64,000 bases of DNA from positions 806,001 through 870,000 of the forward strand of contig JAUFSD010000017.1 in NCBI GenBank assembly GCA_033030425.1, given 5' to 3'. Made by a program: the position numbers and the translations under genes. Below the pieces are notes generated by a model. The model was not told where the DNA came from. It ran no database searches and was given only the letters and a program-made list of their open reading frames with translations. The DNA is from Verpa conica (taxonomy: Eukaryota; Ascomycota; Pezizomycetes; Pezizales; Morchellaceae). Shown in pieces: positions 11,953 through 23,199 of the stretch (the stretch's first letter is position 1; the number at the start of each line of letters is the position of its first letter).

Positions 11953-12813
11953 CTAGACGGCTCCGGGCCCTGATATCTTTTTCTACGGAGAGGCTTTACT
12001 GAGAGTTATTTAATAGGTAAAAAGACAAGATACTGAATTCTTACTGGCTGACAGCTGCTTGATACGATCTCGAATAATAATCCATGTAGGATGAGCGTGA
12101 TTTAGTTCTCAAGTTTCAGTCCTTTATTTTCTCAGACGAGGATAAAGTCATGGAATATCTTTCTTTTAGGGGCATATTGTGATTGGTATAGTTTTATTAA
12201 AATTTACCTGAAAAACAAAAGTTTTGCTAGTGGCACCTGATCAAGACCGAGTGAGTGACTATGATCCAACCTAAATAACTGAGGGATCATAATACACAGA
12301 AAAATAGGCTAACATAAGGACTAGCAAGTTCTATCACGGATAGAACAACTTAAACGAGTCAGTTCTATGCAATTTTCGGAGGATGAGCAACTTCCTGAAA
12401 CATCTCCGAGGGATGTTGTGTCCCCATGGTAGTTGGTGTTACGTTATGGCCAAGAAATAGGGGATCTTGACAACGTCATAAGAACTACATATACACATTG
12501 GTTCATTTAATTACCGACCGGTGGGCAAAGTAGTATCCAATAGGTTAGGTGAGTTTAAGGGTATTATTTGCGTTTTGAGATATTATTTAAGATCAGAGCG
12601 CTTGATCCCATGGATCCCAGCTGTGGATCATCCATATGATTGATTATCACTACATAGCCGTGAACAGGGTTAGTTTTGTTGGTGAGAATGACTCTGTTGA
12701 TTGTCGGTGATCGGTGCAGCTTATATGTTTGAGTCGCGGATAACTTAAACCCCGCACCATGGGGTTACTGCTGGTGCTCTTGTCACCGCCCGGAAAAATA
12801 GTTAATTATATGC
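11953..12813. other. Intergenic, no gene seen
   Basis: A+T-rich sequence between the tRNA and the inverted-repeat element. No open frame with recognisable motifs, RNA gene or repeat was identified. Confidence 0.4.
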
Positions 12814-12880
12814 ATATGTTCTGGCCCGTTGGGGGGACCTGCCTATCGGGGGGACGTCCCCTGAACGGGCCAGCCTGGGA
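12814..12880. repeat. Left terminal inverted repeat
   Basis: GC-rich terminus with motifs gcctatcggggggacgtcc and cccctgaacgggcca, mirrored at the other end of the element. Confidence 0.75.
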
Positions 12881-13302
12881 GCGGACAGGTAGGCATCCCC
12901 TGAATGGGTTACCTGTTGGAGGGATACCAGTGTCCCCCATATGGGTAGGTGATAAATCATAGCTCAATTAATACAGGAAATCCTAAATAAATTAAGTGAG
13001 TAGTCAGAAAAATATCAGCCTATCCTAAGATTATTTTAAGATTTTTTGTGATTTTATACCATGCATTGTTGTCTCTAGGGATTTTTATATTGTGGGCGCT
13101 TTTTAGTAGCAAATAATAGTTATATGTTATCTGATAGATATGGGTGCTTTATAAGCGATGTACTTGAGTAAAATAGGATTTAATAGAGTAAAATAGCTGT
13201 CTACCTGTTCAGGGGATGCAGTGTGTCCCTCCAATGGGTAGCCCATTGAGGGGATGCCCTATAAAACTGATTTATAGCTACCCATTGGAGGGATATCCCC
13301 CC

Positions 13303-13369
13303 AACAGGCCGGCCAGTTCAGGGGACGTCCCCCCGATAGGCAGCGTCCCCTGAACGGGCCAGAACATAT
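13303..13369. repeat. Right terminal inverted repeat
   Basis: Reverse-complement partner of the left terminus. It ends tgaacgggccagaacatat and is about 90% identical to the left arm by eye. Confidence 0.75.
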
Positions 13370-13803
13370 ACCTGTTTTATCTTTGGTTTAGATCAAAGCC
13401 GTTATCCCATAACCTGGCGGAAAAAGCTACCCCCCTCAAAGTGGTGATGGCTCAACACAGAATGGCATTTTCGTCAACTATAAATTATATATATAAATAA
13501 CCAATAGAGGGTGTTGAAATATTGGCCCCCACTAGGGCAGCTTTATGGGATGCTACGAAAGTTTTAGGAATTCACCTACTATAGTAGGTATGTGTTTAAA
13601 ATTTTCTTTCATTGGCCAAATGAAGTAAAGCAAATCTCAAGAAATAATAGTAATAAAAAGAAATAATAGAAAAAAGTCGATCTCGTACCGCCCCCCTCCC
13701 TCTAAAACTAGGCATACAAAGGCGAATTTCCGAACCACCTAGCTAGATATAACACCGCCAATCCAAGGGCTAGCTTGCCTTACAATTGGTTCATGTCATC
13801 AAT
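13370..13803. other. Downstream flank of the defensin gene
   Basis: Between the inverted-repeat element and the defensin stop codon. It is A+T-rich with the expected 3' trailer of a minus-strand gene; no other feature is seen. Confidence 0.4.
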
Positions 13804-14121
13804 CTAGTAGCACTTGCACCTAAAGCCACCCATGTCGCAGTATCCACCCTTGTAACCAGAGACGGAAGCACAGTGCCTATTCACAATTAAACTATCAGTA
13901 CCTTTTCACTACCAAGGAGGTCTATCTTTTGAGGTTAGTTCTTACTTGTGGCACTTCTCATCATTTTCATCCCATGGCCCATTGCATCCGAATCCACGCT
14001 TCTCGAGTTCAACATCGGGGGCTGCAACAGCTTCGGCGGCAGCTTCGGCGACAGGGACAGCGAGGGTGCCCATGAAGCCGGAGAAAGTGGCGAGAACAGT
14101 GAGTGCGAGAGCGAATTTCAT
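13804..14121 (-). CDS. Secreted plectasin-type defensin precursor (82 aa)
   Basis: Two exons, 14121-13946 and 13876-13804, split by a 69-nt GT-AG intron; the junction codon gives Lys. The 82-residue precursor has a signal peptide (MKFALALTVLATFSGFMGTL, cleavage likely around residues 20-27), an Ala/Glu/Val-rich acidic propeptide ending LEKR (Kex2-type site at residue 42), and a 40-residue mature peptide starting GFGCNGPWDE and ending GGFRCKCY. Its six cysteines sit at mature positions 4, 15, 19, 30, 37 and 39, the cysteine-stabilised alpha-beta framework with the same spacing and length as plectasin. The signature KGGYC is also present. Plectasin-family defensins kill Gram-positive bacteria by binding lipid II; the same secreted antibacterial role is inferred. 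It is flanked by an inverted-repeat element and gene-poor DNA, with no paralogue in the window. It falls below usual ORF length cut-offs because of the intron. Confidence 0.93.
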
Positions 14122-16649
14122 TTTTGCTAATTTGAAGAAATTGGAGGTATGTTCTTAGTGGATTGAGCTGGAGAAAGCAAAGAGGACGAGTGTAAGATTG
14201 CGAACGTTGGAGGGAATTGTGGGGAAGTTTTTGTATGATTGTTCCTGTTGCTGTTGGAGATGGAATTGAAGGAGCTGATGATGAGAAAACATCGAGGTTG
14301 TTGATGGCCTTTATATAAATTTTTCAAGCACATAGGTACGTAGAGTGTTATCTGCTAGGTATGCTTGTGGAGAAGCTATTGAACGTGGTACAAAACTTAT
14401 TAGGCCTGTATCACTAGACTATAGTTACTCACAGTAGTAACTAGCTTCCTAAAGAGGTATTGGAGGCCCATGTGGAATACGAGGCTGATTTGATCTTCAA
14501 TAGTTAATTCCCTTGTGTACCAATGAGCGTGATAGCCTTAGACGGTGAAGGGCCACATGAAACAAACCTCGTATTATACCTCAACATCTTAGTACTCTTT
14601 TAGTATTTTATAGATATAGTTCAGGATTCGAGCTTCTTAGTGTTAGTTTATACCTGTCTGTGGTATTCATATTTGAAAATAGAAAAGAATTGGGTTTTGG
14701 GTTTATTTTACTGCTAAAATCTACCCAAGCTCGCTCTAGAGTGAACTCCGGGGTATATGTTATACTAGCTTGTGAACCTTGGAGATTCAAATCACCAAGT
14801 CCCCTTACTTTTACAGCATGTTATCACCTGGCTTTCTCTTGAGCCTGGAACCCTTCTATTAATTTCGGCGTTGCCGAGGATTTTATTAGAGGAGCTCAGC
14901 TCAGAAGCTGTACTCAATAACAGATAGAAACAGTCCAATAGTGTTATACCTTGAGCCCTTACAGTGAAATTATAGATACATGGTATATTCCTGAACGCGT
15001 TCGGTGACCCCGAAATCTTGGCTTAATTCACGTGATCGTGATTCCGCAATATCCTTGTTTTGATCTTCACCAACATTAACAGGCTATAGAAAATCTGAGT
15101 ACTTCTTGTAACAGTAGTGCTAATTAATTACCCTAACCTATGGGGGCTGAGCTTTAGTCTAGGAACTCAATTTACCGTATTGAACTCAAGTCACCTGGCA
15201 ACATATACGTGATTTGTCTCATTAGTATTTAATTCCGAATGTCAAGAGCAGCATCAAGTTTACTGACCTAAAACATATTTGAAAGACTATTATTCTAAGC
15301 AGGGATATATATTTTCTTCAGTGCTTCAAGCTCAATAAAACTCGAAAATAAACAAAAGCGCATCTTCCAATTTTAGCATATATAGCTGGTACCCTTATAG
15401 CTAAGAGTGCCAAGCCGAAGAAAGAATTATCTAACGTAAATTGACCTAAGCGCTTTAACGACCAGGGGGGGCGAGGCCAACAGGTATTGGCCATATTTCT
15501 ACCTTACTACCTATGTTTGCCCATGATTTCCTTTAGAGGGTCTATGAAAATAGTAGCTGAGTAACATTTAGCACCACGATAGGAAAGAAAATCACTGTTC
15601 ACTCAAGATGTGGTAGTGAGCACCTACGTACTCATGCAGGTGGCGGTCCTGGGCGCCTAGCTCCGAAACACTAGGAGACTACGAGTAATATTACTTACAA
15701 ATCCCTTTCTTATAAATATAGATACTGGAGATTCCTATTTCGTGTAAGCGTTATCACCCATAAGTTGAATTAAACGTAAGACGTAGAGATGGTGCGTGTA
15801 GATTCTAGTGCAAGTTCCAGTAGAAATAACCATAATTAGGCGGGGGGCAGTCGGCTGAGAGAGTATTGTTGTAGGTACATGTAGTACAAAACTAGATGTA
15901 GGGATGTTTGTGCTACACTAGCGCCTCTTCAAGGGTTTGTACCACTGATCACCGGTACTAATCCAATCGACTGCTAAGGAGTTAAGTTACATAATACGAT
16001 CGTTTCATGGGGCGGTGTAATATGGGAGTCTCCTACAGGTACAGGTATTTCAAGAGATGGCCGAATACGAGAGCCAATTAAGCTACTATGGCTCTATAGC
16101 GAAGTATCAATCAATCAAAAAATAAAGTCTATACCACTATTGAAAGTCTAGTGTATAGAGAAATCTAGAATTTAAGACAAAAACACGGACAATCATTGTA
16201 AAATTGCCTTTAGAGAGGCCCTGATCACTAGTATAAAATATAAATATACCTTTAGTGTAAGTTCAGATCGACAAAGGTATAATCACTGTAATAGATCTCT
16301 TTCATGGAATTGTCTACGGAGGATTAAGTAGCTATGCTAAGGAAGGAGATACATTCTGTAACTCTATACAACTTGTAGCTCTGTAGTGGTAATCCTTGAG
16401 TACTTATTATGTTTATTTTCCAGTGGTTTGGCTATAGTCTATAATTACATGACATAGCTAGGTCATCTATTATGTAGGAATGTTTTTACACCATTGGAAA
16501 TAAATAATAATACGTCCCCCTTTTTTTTAAAAAAAAATCAAGCAGTTTTTATTCTGGGTACAAAATTGTGGTATGCGGTTAGAAACTATTGCCTAAAAGT
16601 ACCTATCTACATCGTAATAATATATCCTACTTACATATAAAGCCGCTTT
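14122..16649. other. Gene-poor A+T-rich region
   Basis: No coding frame or RNA gene recognised. It is rich in short TA-containing palindromes (CTAG, TAGCTA). One TACATGTA at 15876-15883. Decayed transposon sequence is possible but no terminal repeats or protein remnants were recognised. Confidence 0.4.
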
Positions 16650-18215
16650 TTAAGCCTTGACCACCTTTCCTTTATATATACAGATTTCCTCCTCGTACTT
16701 CTCGCCATCATCGTTCCCCCTCTTAAGCAATGACGGGAAAATGGACAACCCCACACTCCCAACCGACCTCTCCCTTCTAGATGGATAGCTTCCAGGAGGG
16801 CTTTCATCTTCTGTCCCACTACCGGTATCACTATCATCGTCCAAATTGTCTTCTGCAGATTCCATAATGTCACCCCTGAATGTGTCCCCCGATAATGGCG
16901 AGAACATAAAATAATTCGGTCGTTGCGCACGGAGAATAAATGAAAATTCAACCGCTTGAGTAACTATTATCTTCAAGTTCTCTACCCGATTATTTGTATC
17001 CATAGGTGCCGAAGATGGAGGGGTATACATAAGGATAGATTCGAGGCTTGAGACGATTTCTTCCTTGCGGTGGTCAACTTTGCGTTTGTGAGATTCAGTA
17101 GCGATCACCATCTGTATAGTTGTGGAGCGCCAGAAATTGATTTCCTTTTCGGTGCTCTTGGTGAAGCTAGATTTTAAGTTATGAAAAAACTCTTCCTCCT
17201 TTTCGTCCAGCCCGAAAACGAATAGGCTGAAGATGTGCTTACAAAGATACCGCATTACTAGCATATCTATAGCAAGGCATTTCTGGCTAATGTTTCCGCC
17301 TAGGTATTTATTGACCGTGGAAATAGTCTGAGCGTCCGTATCTGGGTTTAATCCAAAGTCTGTGATTGTCTGTTGGATATTTGTCGGTATTGATTTTCGG
17401 AAGTTGGAGAGGGTCCAATTCTTCAGTTGTGAGATGAGGTATTGATACTCGGAGGTTATCTTATTATCCGGCACAGAATCTGGATTACCAGCGTGATTTT
17501 TTGAGATTGTACTCTTCAGTGCCCGGACTTGTGCTTCGCGTGCAGCTAATTCGGAGTTGAGCCTCTCGATACGTCGTTTTCTTTCGTTGCGTTCTTGATT
17601 AATGGTTTGGGATTGAGTCTCGATTTTTATATCACGATCGACTATTTCGGTTTCGAGGTTATCTATCTGTGTACTGCGTATAGATAATTCGGATTTGAGA
17701 TCGCTGTTTCGTATATCCTGTGTAGCTATTTGCTCCTTAAGAATGTTGATGTATGAATTCCGTTCAGCTACTTCAGACTCGAGTGTTTCAACCCGTCCCT
17801 TTGCGGATTTAAGGCGCTCAATGCGTTTTTCCTGTTTTTGGCACTCCTGTATAACCGTTTGTAATTCCTGCTTGTGGGAATCTCTGATAACACTGATCTT
17901 GGCTTCGTACTCATCAATATGCCGAGGGCAGTGTGTACAGGGCTCGGACTGGCGAGTATCGTATCGTTGACTGTATGACAAAGCTACAGATGCCTTTGAG
18001 TTGTTTTCTTTCTGTAAAGATGGAGTTGGGCGGTGTGGCGAGAATGTGTACGGATGCGATAGAGTTTTAATATTAGGCATGATTTTGCTCGTGACCTTGT
18101 TGAAGGATTCTCGAAACAGGCTCGGTCTCTTAGTGGTCGCCAGCGATACACGCTCTTGTCCTTGGAGATAAGCCCTGGAGTCGGGTCTCCTTATGATGTT
18201 CTGAGAATCGCCCAT
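16650..18215 (-). CDS. Coiled-coil protein of unknown function (521 aa)
   Basis: An uninterrupted frame from ATG at 18215 to a stop at 16650. Residues ~1-90 are basic and Ser/Thr-rich. Residues ~97-245 form a long coiled coil, rich in Glu/Lys/Arg/Gln with heptad-like Leu/Ile (for example RIERLKSAKGRVETLESEVA). Residues ~255-430 look globular with aromatic and hydrophobic positions (RYLCKHIFSLFVFGLDEKEE). Near the C-terminus is an acidic linker (DNLDDDSDTGSGTEDESPP) and then LSIFPSLLKRGNDDGEKYEE. The C-terminal arrangement recalls unnamed fungal coiled-coil proteins I have only general memory of, so no function is claimed. There are no membrane segments or signal peptide. It lies in the gene-poor zone next to the HSP70-like gene, divergently. 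Confidence 0.7.
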   Translation of the reverse strand: MGDSQNIIRRPDSRAYLQGQERVSLATTKRPSLFRESFNKVTSKIMPNIKTLSHPYTFSPHRPTPSLQKENNSKASVALSYSQRYDTRQSEPCTHCPRHIDEYEAKISVIRDSHKQELQTVIQECQKQEKRIERLKSAKGRVETLESEVAERNSYINILKEQIATQDIRNSDLKSELSIRSTQIDNLETEIVDRDIKIETQSQTINQERNERKRRIERLNSELAAREAQVRALKSTISKNHAGNPDSVPDNKITSEYQYLISQLKNWTLSNFRKSIPTNIQQTITDFGLNPDTDAQTISTVNKYLGGNISQKCLAIDMLVMRYLCKHIFSLFVFGLDEKEEEFFHNLKSSFTKSTEKEINFWRSTTIQMVIATESHKRKVDHRKEEIVSSLESILMYTPPSSAPMDTNNRVENLKIIVTQAVEFSFILRAQRPNYFMFSPLSGDTFRGDIMESAEDNLDDDSDTGSGTEDESPPGSYPSRRERSVGSVGLSIFPSLLKRGNDDGEKYEEEICIYKGKVVKA

Positions 18216-19066
18216 TTTATGATCTGGGTCACCCTCTTGGGCTTCAGCTGGGCTGTAGCAGGAATTAGACGCGGAGTTAGGGATAGGCAGTGACGGATCT
18301 GGGTCAATTCCTGGGTATTAGCTGTCAGCAACAAATAATATTTACAAATTATAAGCAATATTGTACTTGGAGGGGCATATACCAGGGTGTTCTGTCATCG
18401 TCGGCGGTGGTGATGATATCTCGCAAGTTGTTTGGGTGTGATCGGTGTGCTGGCGTTTAAGGTGTTTAGTGCTTGTAGATTCGAGAAGAGTGAGGATTCG
18501 TACGATCTTAATTATCCTGATTTATATGCAAGAGATTACTAACCAGTATTCTCGCTGCCATTTGAAAGTTCCAGGCTGCGCCTTTTACACTATATCTATG
18601 TATCGGTATAAGCATACGTACAGACCAGTGGAATTTTGACTAACACTAGATAAGAAGCCCCTTGCCACCGTGAGGTGGTGTAACAAAGTAGTGAGAATAA
18701 GTGCATTGCAGTCTATATGCTTCCAGGTTAGACAATCGATTGGTTATCTTTGTGAGCCTTGTTGCGGGGAAATGCTTTAAATGGCAAAGCTTCAGGCATC
18801 CCACTTCTAGGAGGTACGCGCTGGCGCTTCTCTTAAACAAATTAACTATTTTTGCATCTCATGAAACCAGTGGAGATCTATTAACCTATAAATTTTCGGT
18901 GTAGACTGTGCATTTACACGCCTTGTGATTGTTGGAGATTTGATATAAAACATATATAGCTATGTAGCAGCGCTTCTAATCTGCTTAAAATCATTCCTAC
19001 AAAAAAAGCCCCAATAGATATTTTAACTTTACAGCCGAATACAATAGGTTGCATTCGATCGCAGTC
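18216..19066. other. Divergent intergenic region
   Basis: An 851-bp shared upstream region between the coiled-coil gene (minus) and the HSP70-like gene (plus). Short open frames on both strands have no recognisable content. No specific regulatory motif was identified. Confidence 0.4.
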
Positions 19067-21235
19067 ATGGCCGACCACTCTAAGCCAAAGTTCATCGTCG
19101 CAGTTGATTTTGGTACCACTTTCTCTGGGGTTGCTTTTGTGAGTACCTGTCCTAGATTCTTGTTAGTTCCTTTAGCGCTAAATACCCTTGTGCTAATACT
19201 CTTGAAGGTGTACACAGATACACCGAACTGTACAGAAGTCATCTGTGAGTGGCCTAGTGGCGGGAACAGGACATCCGATAAAGTTCCTACCGAAATCTAC
19301 TACGGCGATAGAGGTGAATACAAGTGGGGGTTTGATATTAAACCGGGTCAGAAGAGAGATCAGTGGTTCAAACTGTAAGTTTGAGTACCATAGTTGCCTT
19401 CATTTACTAATCTAATGGATTCCGAAAATTATAGACTCTTAGATCCGTCCCAGCCATTAAGAGCGAAGTATTCGAGCTTAGCACGAAATTACCCGAGCAA
19501 GATAGAACTCCCACCAGACTATACTAGAGCTCCAACAGATATTGTAACGGACTATCTCACCGCTTTGAGGAAACATACTATCGAAAAATTGACTAGTCGA
19601 TATGGTCAAAGTACAAATCCCCTAACTCGACTGTGAATTTATGAGTACTGACACTATGGCTTAAATAAACAGAATTCATAGAAGACACGCCTATAGAATA
19701 CATTCTGACCATCCCAGCAGTCTGGTCAGACCAGGCCAGAAATGCGACTTTCGAATGCGCGAAGAAAGCAGGGATGTCACCTGCCTCGTGCATCAGTGAG
19801 CCGGAGGCAGCGGCAGTATACACACTAAACGTGATACAGCCAAATTCTTTACGGTTGAACGATAACTTTGTTGTGTGTGATGCAGGCGGCGGGACAGTAG
19901 ACTTGATTACGTATAAGATTACGCAGTTAGATCCATTGCAGGTTCAAGAGAGTGTTGTGGGGGATGGTGGGTTGTGTGGGAGTACTTATTTGAACCGGAG
20001 GTATGTAGGTGGCTTTATTCACTGATTCGTTAGTTGAAATTGATTGAAATAAGTCAGATAGTGGGACTAACACTTGTGCAATAGGTTCGAAGAGTTTCTA
20101 GAAAAGAAGATTGGGGCAGATGTCATGGCCACAGTCAAACCAAGGGCAAAGGATATAATGATGAAAGAATTTGACGAATTCGTATGCCCGCACCAACCCT
20201 GTCCTCGGCTTCAGGGGTTTTCCCCCACTAATGTATGGATCCTTAGATCAAACGTGACTTCTGCGACCTCCCTCAGCAACATGAATACATCGTCCATGTC
20301 CCTGGAGTTGCCGATACCGAGACCAACAGCGTTCAAGAAGGCCTCCTAACCATAACCCGTGCCGAAGTCCGCAAGCTCTTTGAGCCTGTCATTTCAGAAG
20401 TACAAGAGCTCGTATTGAATCAGGTCCGGAATGTCGAGACAGAAAAGGGTCGTGTCGCTGCTATTCTACTTGTCGGTGGATTTGGTGCGAGTAACTACCT
20501 TCGGAAACGTCTAGAGGCGTGTGCAGGTGTCGAGGTTATGCAGCCTGTAAATGCGTACGTATCTTTCTGCTATATCTCCTTTAATACCCTTCCCTACTGA
20601 TCTGTTTCTGGTAACATAGCTGGACTGCGGTCGTTCGTGGCGCTCTCCTTCGTGGTCTTGAGGGGCCGCTCGTCTCACATAGACAAGCCCGCCGTCACTA
20701 TGGAGTTAGATACTCATCCACTTTTCGCGAAGGCGACCCGGTGGCTAACAAACACTGGGATTATTTTCGTGGAGTATACAAGTGCAGGGACCGAATGCGT
20801 TGGTATCTCAAAAAGGGTACAAAGGTAGCCGATGTAGGGGCCGTATCGTTTGATTGGAGGAAGACTAAGGGTCTTTCCTCCGATATGAGCTCGCAAAAAA
20901 TCAATATCTTTTGTTATGAGAGTAATACGATGGATGCTGCGCCTAATTATAAAACCCCCGATATGTTTTGCGTTTGCACACTGGAAGCCGATCTTTCAAA
21001 TATTCCGAAAAACAAATTTCGAAGACAGGCAAGTGCGACACCGGGACACCCGGATAAGTATGTTTTCTCGTATGAGCTAGAGATGACCGTGGGCTCGGCA
21101 TCGATAAACTTTACGATGTCTATTGATGGTTTGTTTATTATTCCTCCGCTTCAGCCTGCTGGTTCCTATATAGCTGACTTTTTGTGGGGGGTCGAAGGTG
21201 ACGAATGCGGCTCCGTAGATATGAAATTCGATTAA
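19067..21235 (+). CDS. HSP70/HSPA12-like ATPase
   Basis: Seven exons: 19067-19138, 19208-19374, 19435-19610, 19673-20000, 20085-20181, 20247-20554 and 20620-21235, introns 60-84 nt, phases consistent, 587 aa. The actin-like ATPase fold is clear: phosphate-1 loop VAVDFGTTFSGVAF at the N-terminus; TPIEYILTIPAVWSD; phosphate-2 loop VCDAGGGTVDLITY; and adenosine motif ILLVGGFGASNYLRKRL. The C-terminal region (from about 390) lacks the canonical Hsp70 substrate-binding domain and the EEVD tail, which places it with the large fungal HSPA12-type family rather than cytosolic chaperones. Its client is unknown; in Pezizomycotina these genes are expanded and often accessory. Apparent frame changes near 20190 and 20640 are removed by the introns listed. 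No defect was seen, so it is probably functional. Confidence 0.88.
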
Positions 21236-23199
21236 GCTTCATGAAGTCTGGGTATGTTTGTCAGTTTAGGGCGCTCAGAATGCGGAATTTCTCTCTCTCT
21301 CTCTATACATATGTACCTCAATTCTTATTGCTCATATCCAAAGTAGTACATGTATATCATGTGCTTCCAAGTTACCACGTACTAGCGTCAGGGAACGGCA
21401 GCATAAATATTGATACCATGTCCACCAATTAACAGTAAGATTCTCTAGAGATAAAAATAATCAAGTAAAATACCGTATATAGCACCCACCTCAAGATTTG
21501 AGAGGCTTTGTAAGGATGCCCTTAGCTTCTTAATTGAGAAGTACATGTAATTGAATTATCTCGATCTAGCCTATATATATATACATACATATATGTTGGT
21601 GATAGAGATTATAGTACCAGTGTAGACTAAAATGAAATCAGCTAAAATTTCTAATTTCTTACTGGACTAGGTGTATTTAACCTACTCTTTTGGTGCAAGC
21701 TTTGGCAGACTACATATATATAGTCTTGATATTAATTAGGCTATAATTATAATATCTTGAAGTGAGTGACTACATAATGAGTTCTAGATCTCCAATAACG
21801 CCACAGGACATTAGTATAAGGTTAATAAAATGCAAGAAACAGCGCTTTGTCACACATAGAAGGCTTACCTATCCCAGGTTAATTCATTCTTTCTAGTCTT
21901 ATAAAATGACCTACATATAGCGCGAGAATGATGTATCCCAGGATTTAGATAATTAAATATCTCCTGTAGGTATTAAAGTACTACTACATATTATTTATCT
22001 TGAATTTTCATACGCTCAACTCAATTTTTGTAAGTAGACAAGATCCTTAGGGCTACGCAGATTAAAGCGCTTTCCTAAGGCTAATCTTAGTAGTGCTAAA
22101 AAGTAACAGGGCTTAAAAGAAAATGAGCGAAAAAAAGGACTTTCTCATGTCCAAGGTCCTTAATTAAGTGATATAGACCCCTAAAGACTGTCTATTTGGC
22201 TCTTAGACCTAGTCCTGTGGCTCAGGCCAATAATATAAGTTACATTGACTACATGTATAAGCTAGGGTTGGGCTACCTTTACCTGTACTTCCCTAATCTA
22301 AAGGTTTGGCATCCGTTTCAAGAAACCCGACTGGCTAGGCTGAGCTCCATCCTTCCATAATGCGTGTATGCTATAGTAGCTGACATACACATTCATTTCA
22401 TAGTTAGCTAAGAGGGTAGCCTAGAAACTTAGACCTCTTTTACAATATACGATATATAGTAAAATCATAATGGCTTAGTCTTAATATATAGTGAGTAAAT
22501 CTTATTAATATTTACTTGGATGTTTTATGGCCCAGGTATACGTATGCATGCGCACGGCATATATAAGACTAAGGATCTTACTGTAACGTGGAAGTGGTAT
22601 GCAATGCGTATGCACTTATTAAACTTGGGCTCTAAGGAGCATCTTTACAAGCGGTAAGCTCAATATTTCGGGCTATATTAAAATAGTTTCTGTAAGTATG
22701 GTCGTTGGAATCCTACATGGCCAATCAGGACCATTTTATGTTTATAGAACACGCATTATTATACTGCCAGGCTTCTCCCGTTGCTATTACTGGAAATACT
22801 ACTACGCCTACAAACACAAATGTGGGAAATGAGTTTGGAGTATCCAAGACTTTCAGCCCAATCTTTTAAAGTAAAAAACATCTTCTGTCACTAGCCGCTT
22901 TAGCTCCTTCCTATGTACTCTTATAAAACTATACCCCTATATATCCACTGCATGCAGTGCTCCCCACCCAGTAAGCAGTGGGCGGATAACTATCAGCTGG
23001 CACAGTTACATGTATTGATGCCACCCGATCATGCAAGGCCAAGCCAGAAATGAATATATATTGGATGTGATTATAAACTAGGGAGGCCCCTTAGCTATAC
23101 TTTAATTAAACCACCCACTACTCAACTCTCTAGTTTTAATCATTCTCTCGAGAGCCCAATACGAGTCTGGTACATTTAGTTCGTGTGGACTCTGACGTC
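21236..23199. other. Intergenic, A+T-rich
   Basis: No gene recognised. It contains a short CT repeat at about 21288-21303 and four TACATGTA palindromes (21347, 21542, 22250, 23007), the last about 190 bp before the next start codon. TA-rich sequence with many in-frame stops suggests old decayed repeats. Confidence 0.4.

Larger units (their letters stand above)
12814..13369. mobile_element. 556-bp terminal-inverted-repeat (MITE-like) element
   Basis: The two ends are inverted copies. The first ~66 bp from 12814 (starting atatgttctggcccgtt) match the reverse complement of the last ~67 bp ending at 13369 with about six differences and a 1-nt gap. Inside the termini, a second inverted block built of units such as cccctgaatgggt and ttggaggga is present on both sides, offset by ~40 bp. 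The ends are G+C-rich while the centre (about 12955-13200) is A+T-rich. No transposase frame exists. The flanking ATAT is its own reverse complement, so it could be either the TIR tip or a 4-bp target duplication. It fits a non-autonomous DNA transposon or foldback element; the superfamily is unknown. Confidence 0.75.

Noticed and set aside
20182..20246. Apparent frameshift in the HSP70-like gene
   Set aside because: A GT-AG intron (gtatgc...cttag) with a CTAAT branch site restores the frame and the expected EFIKRDF peptide.
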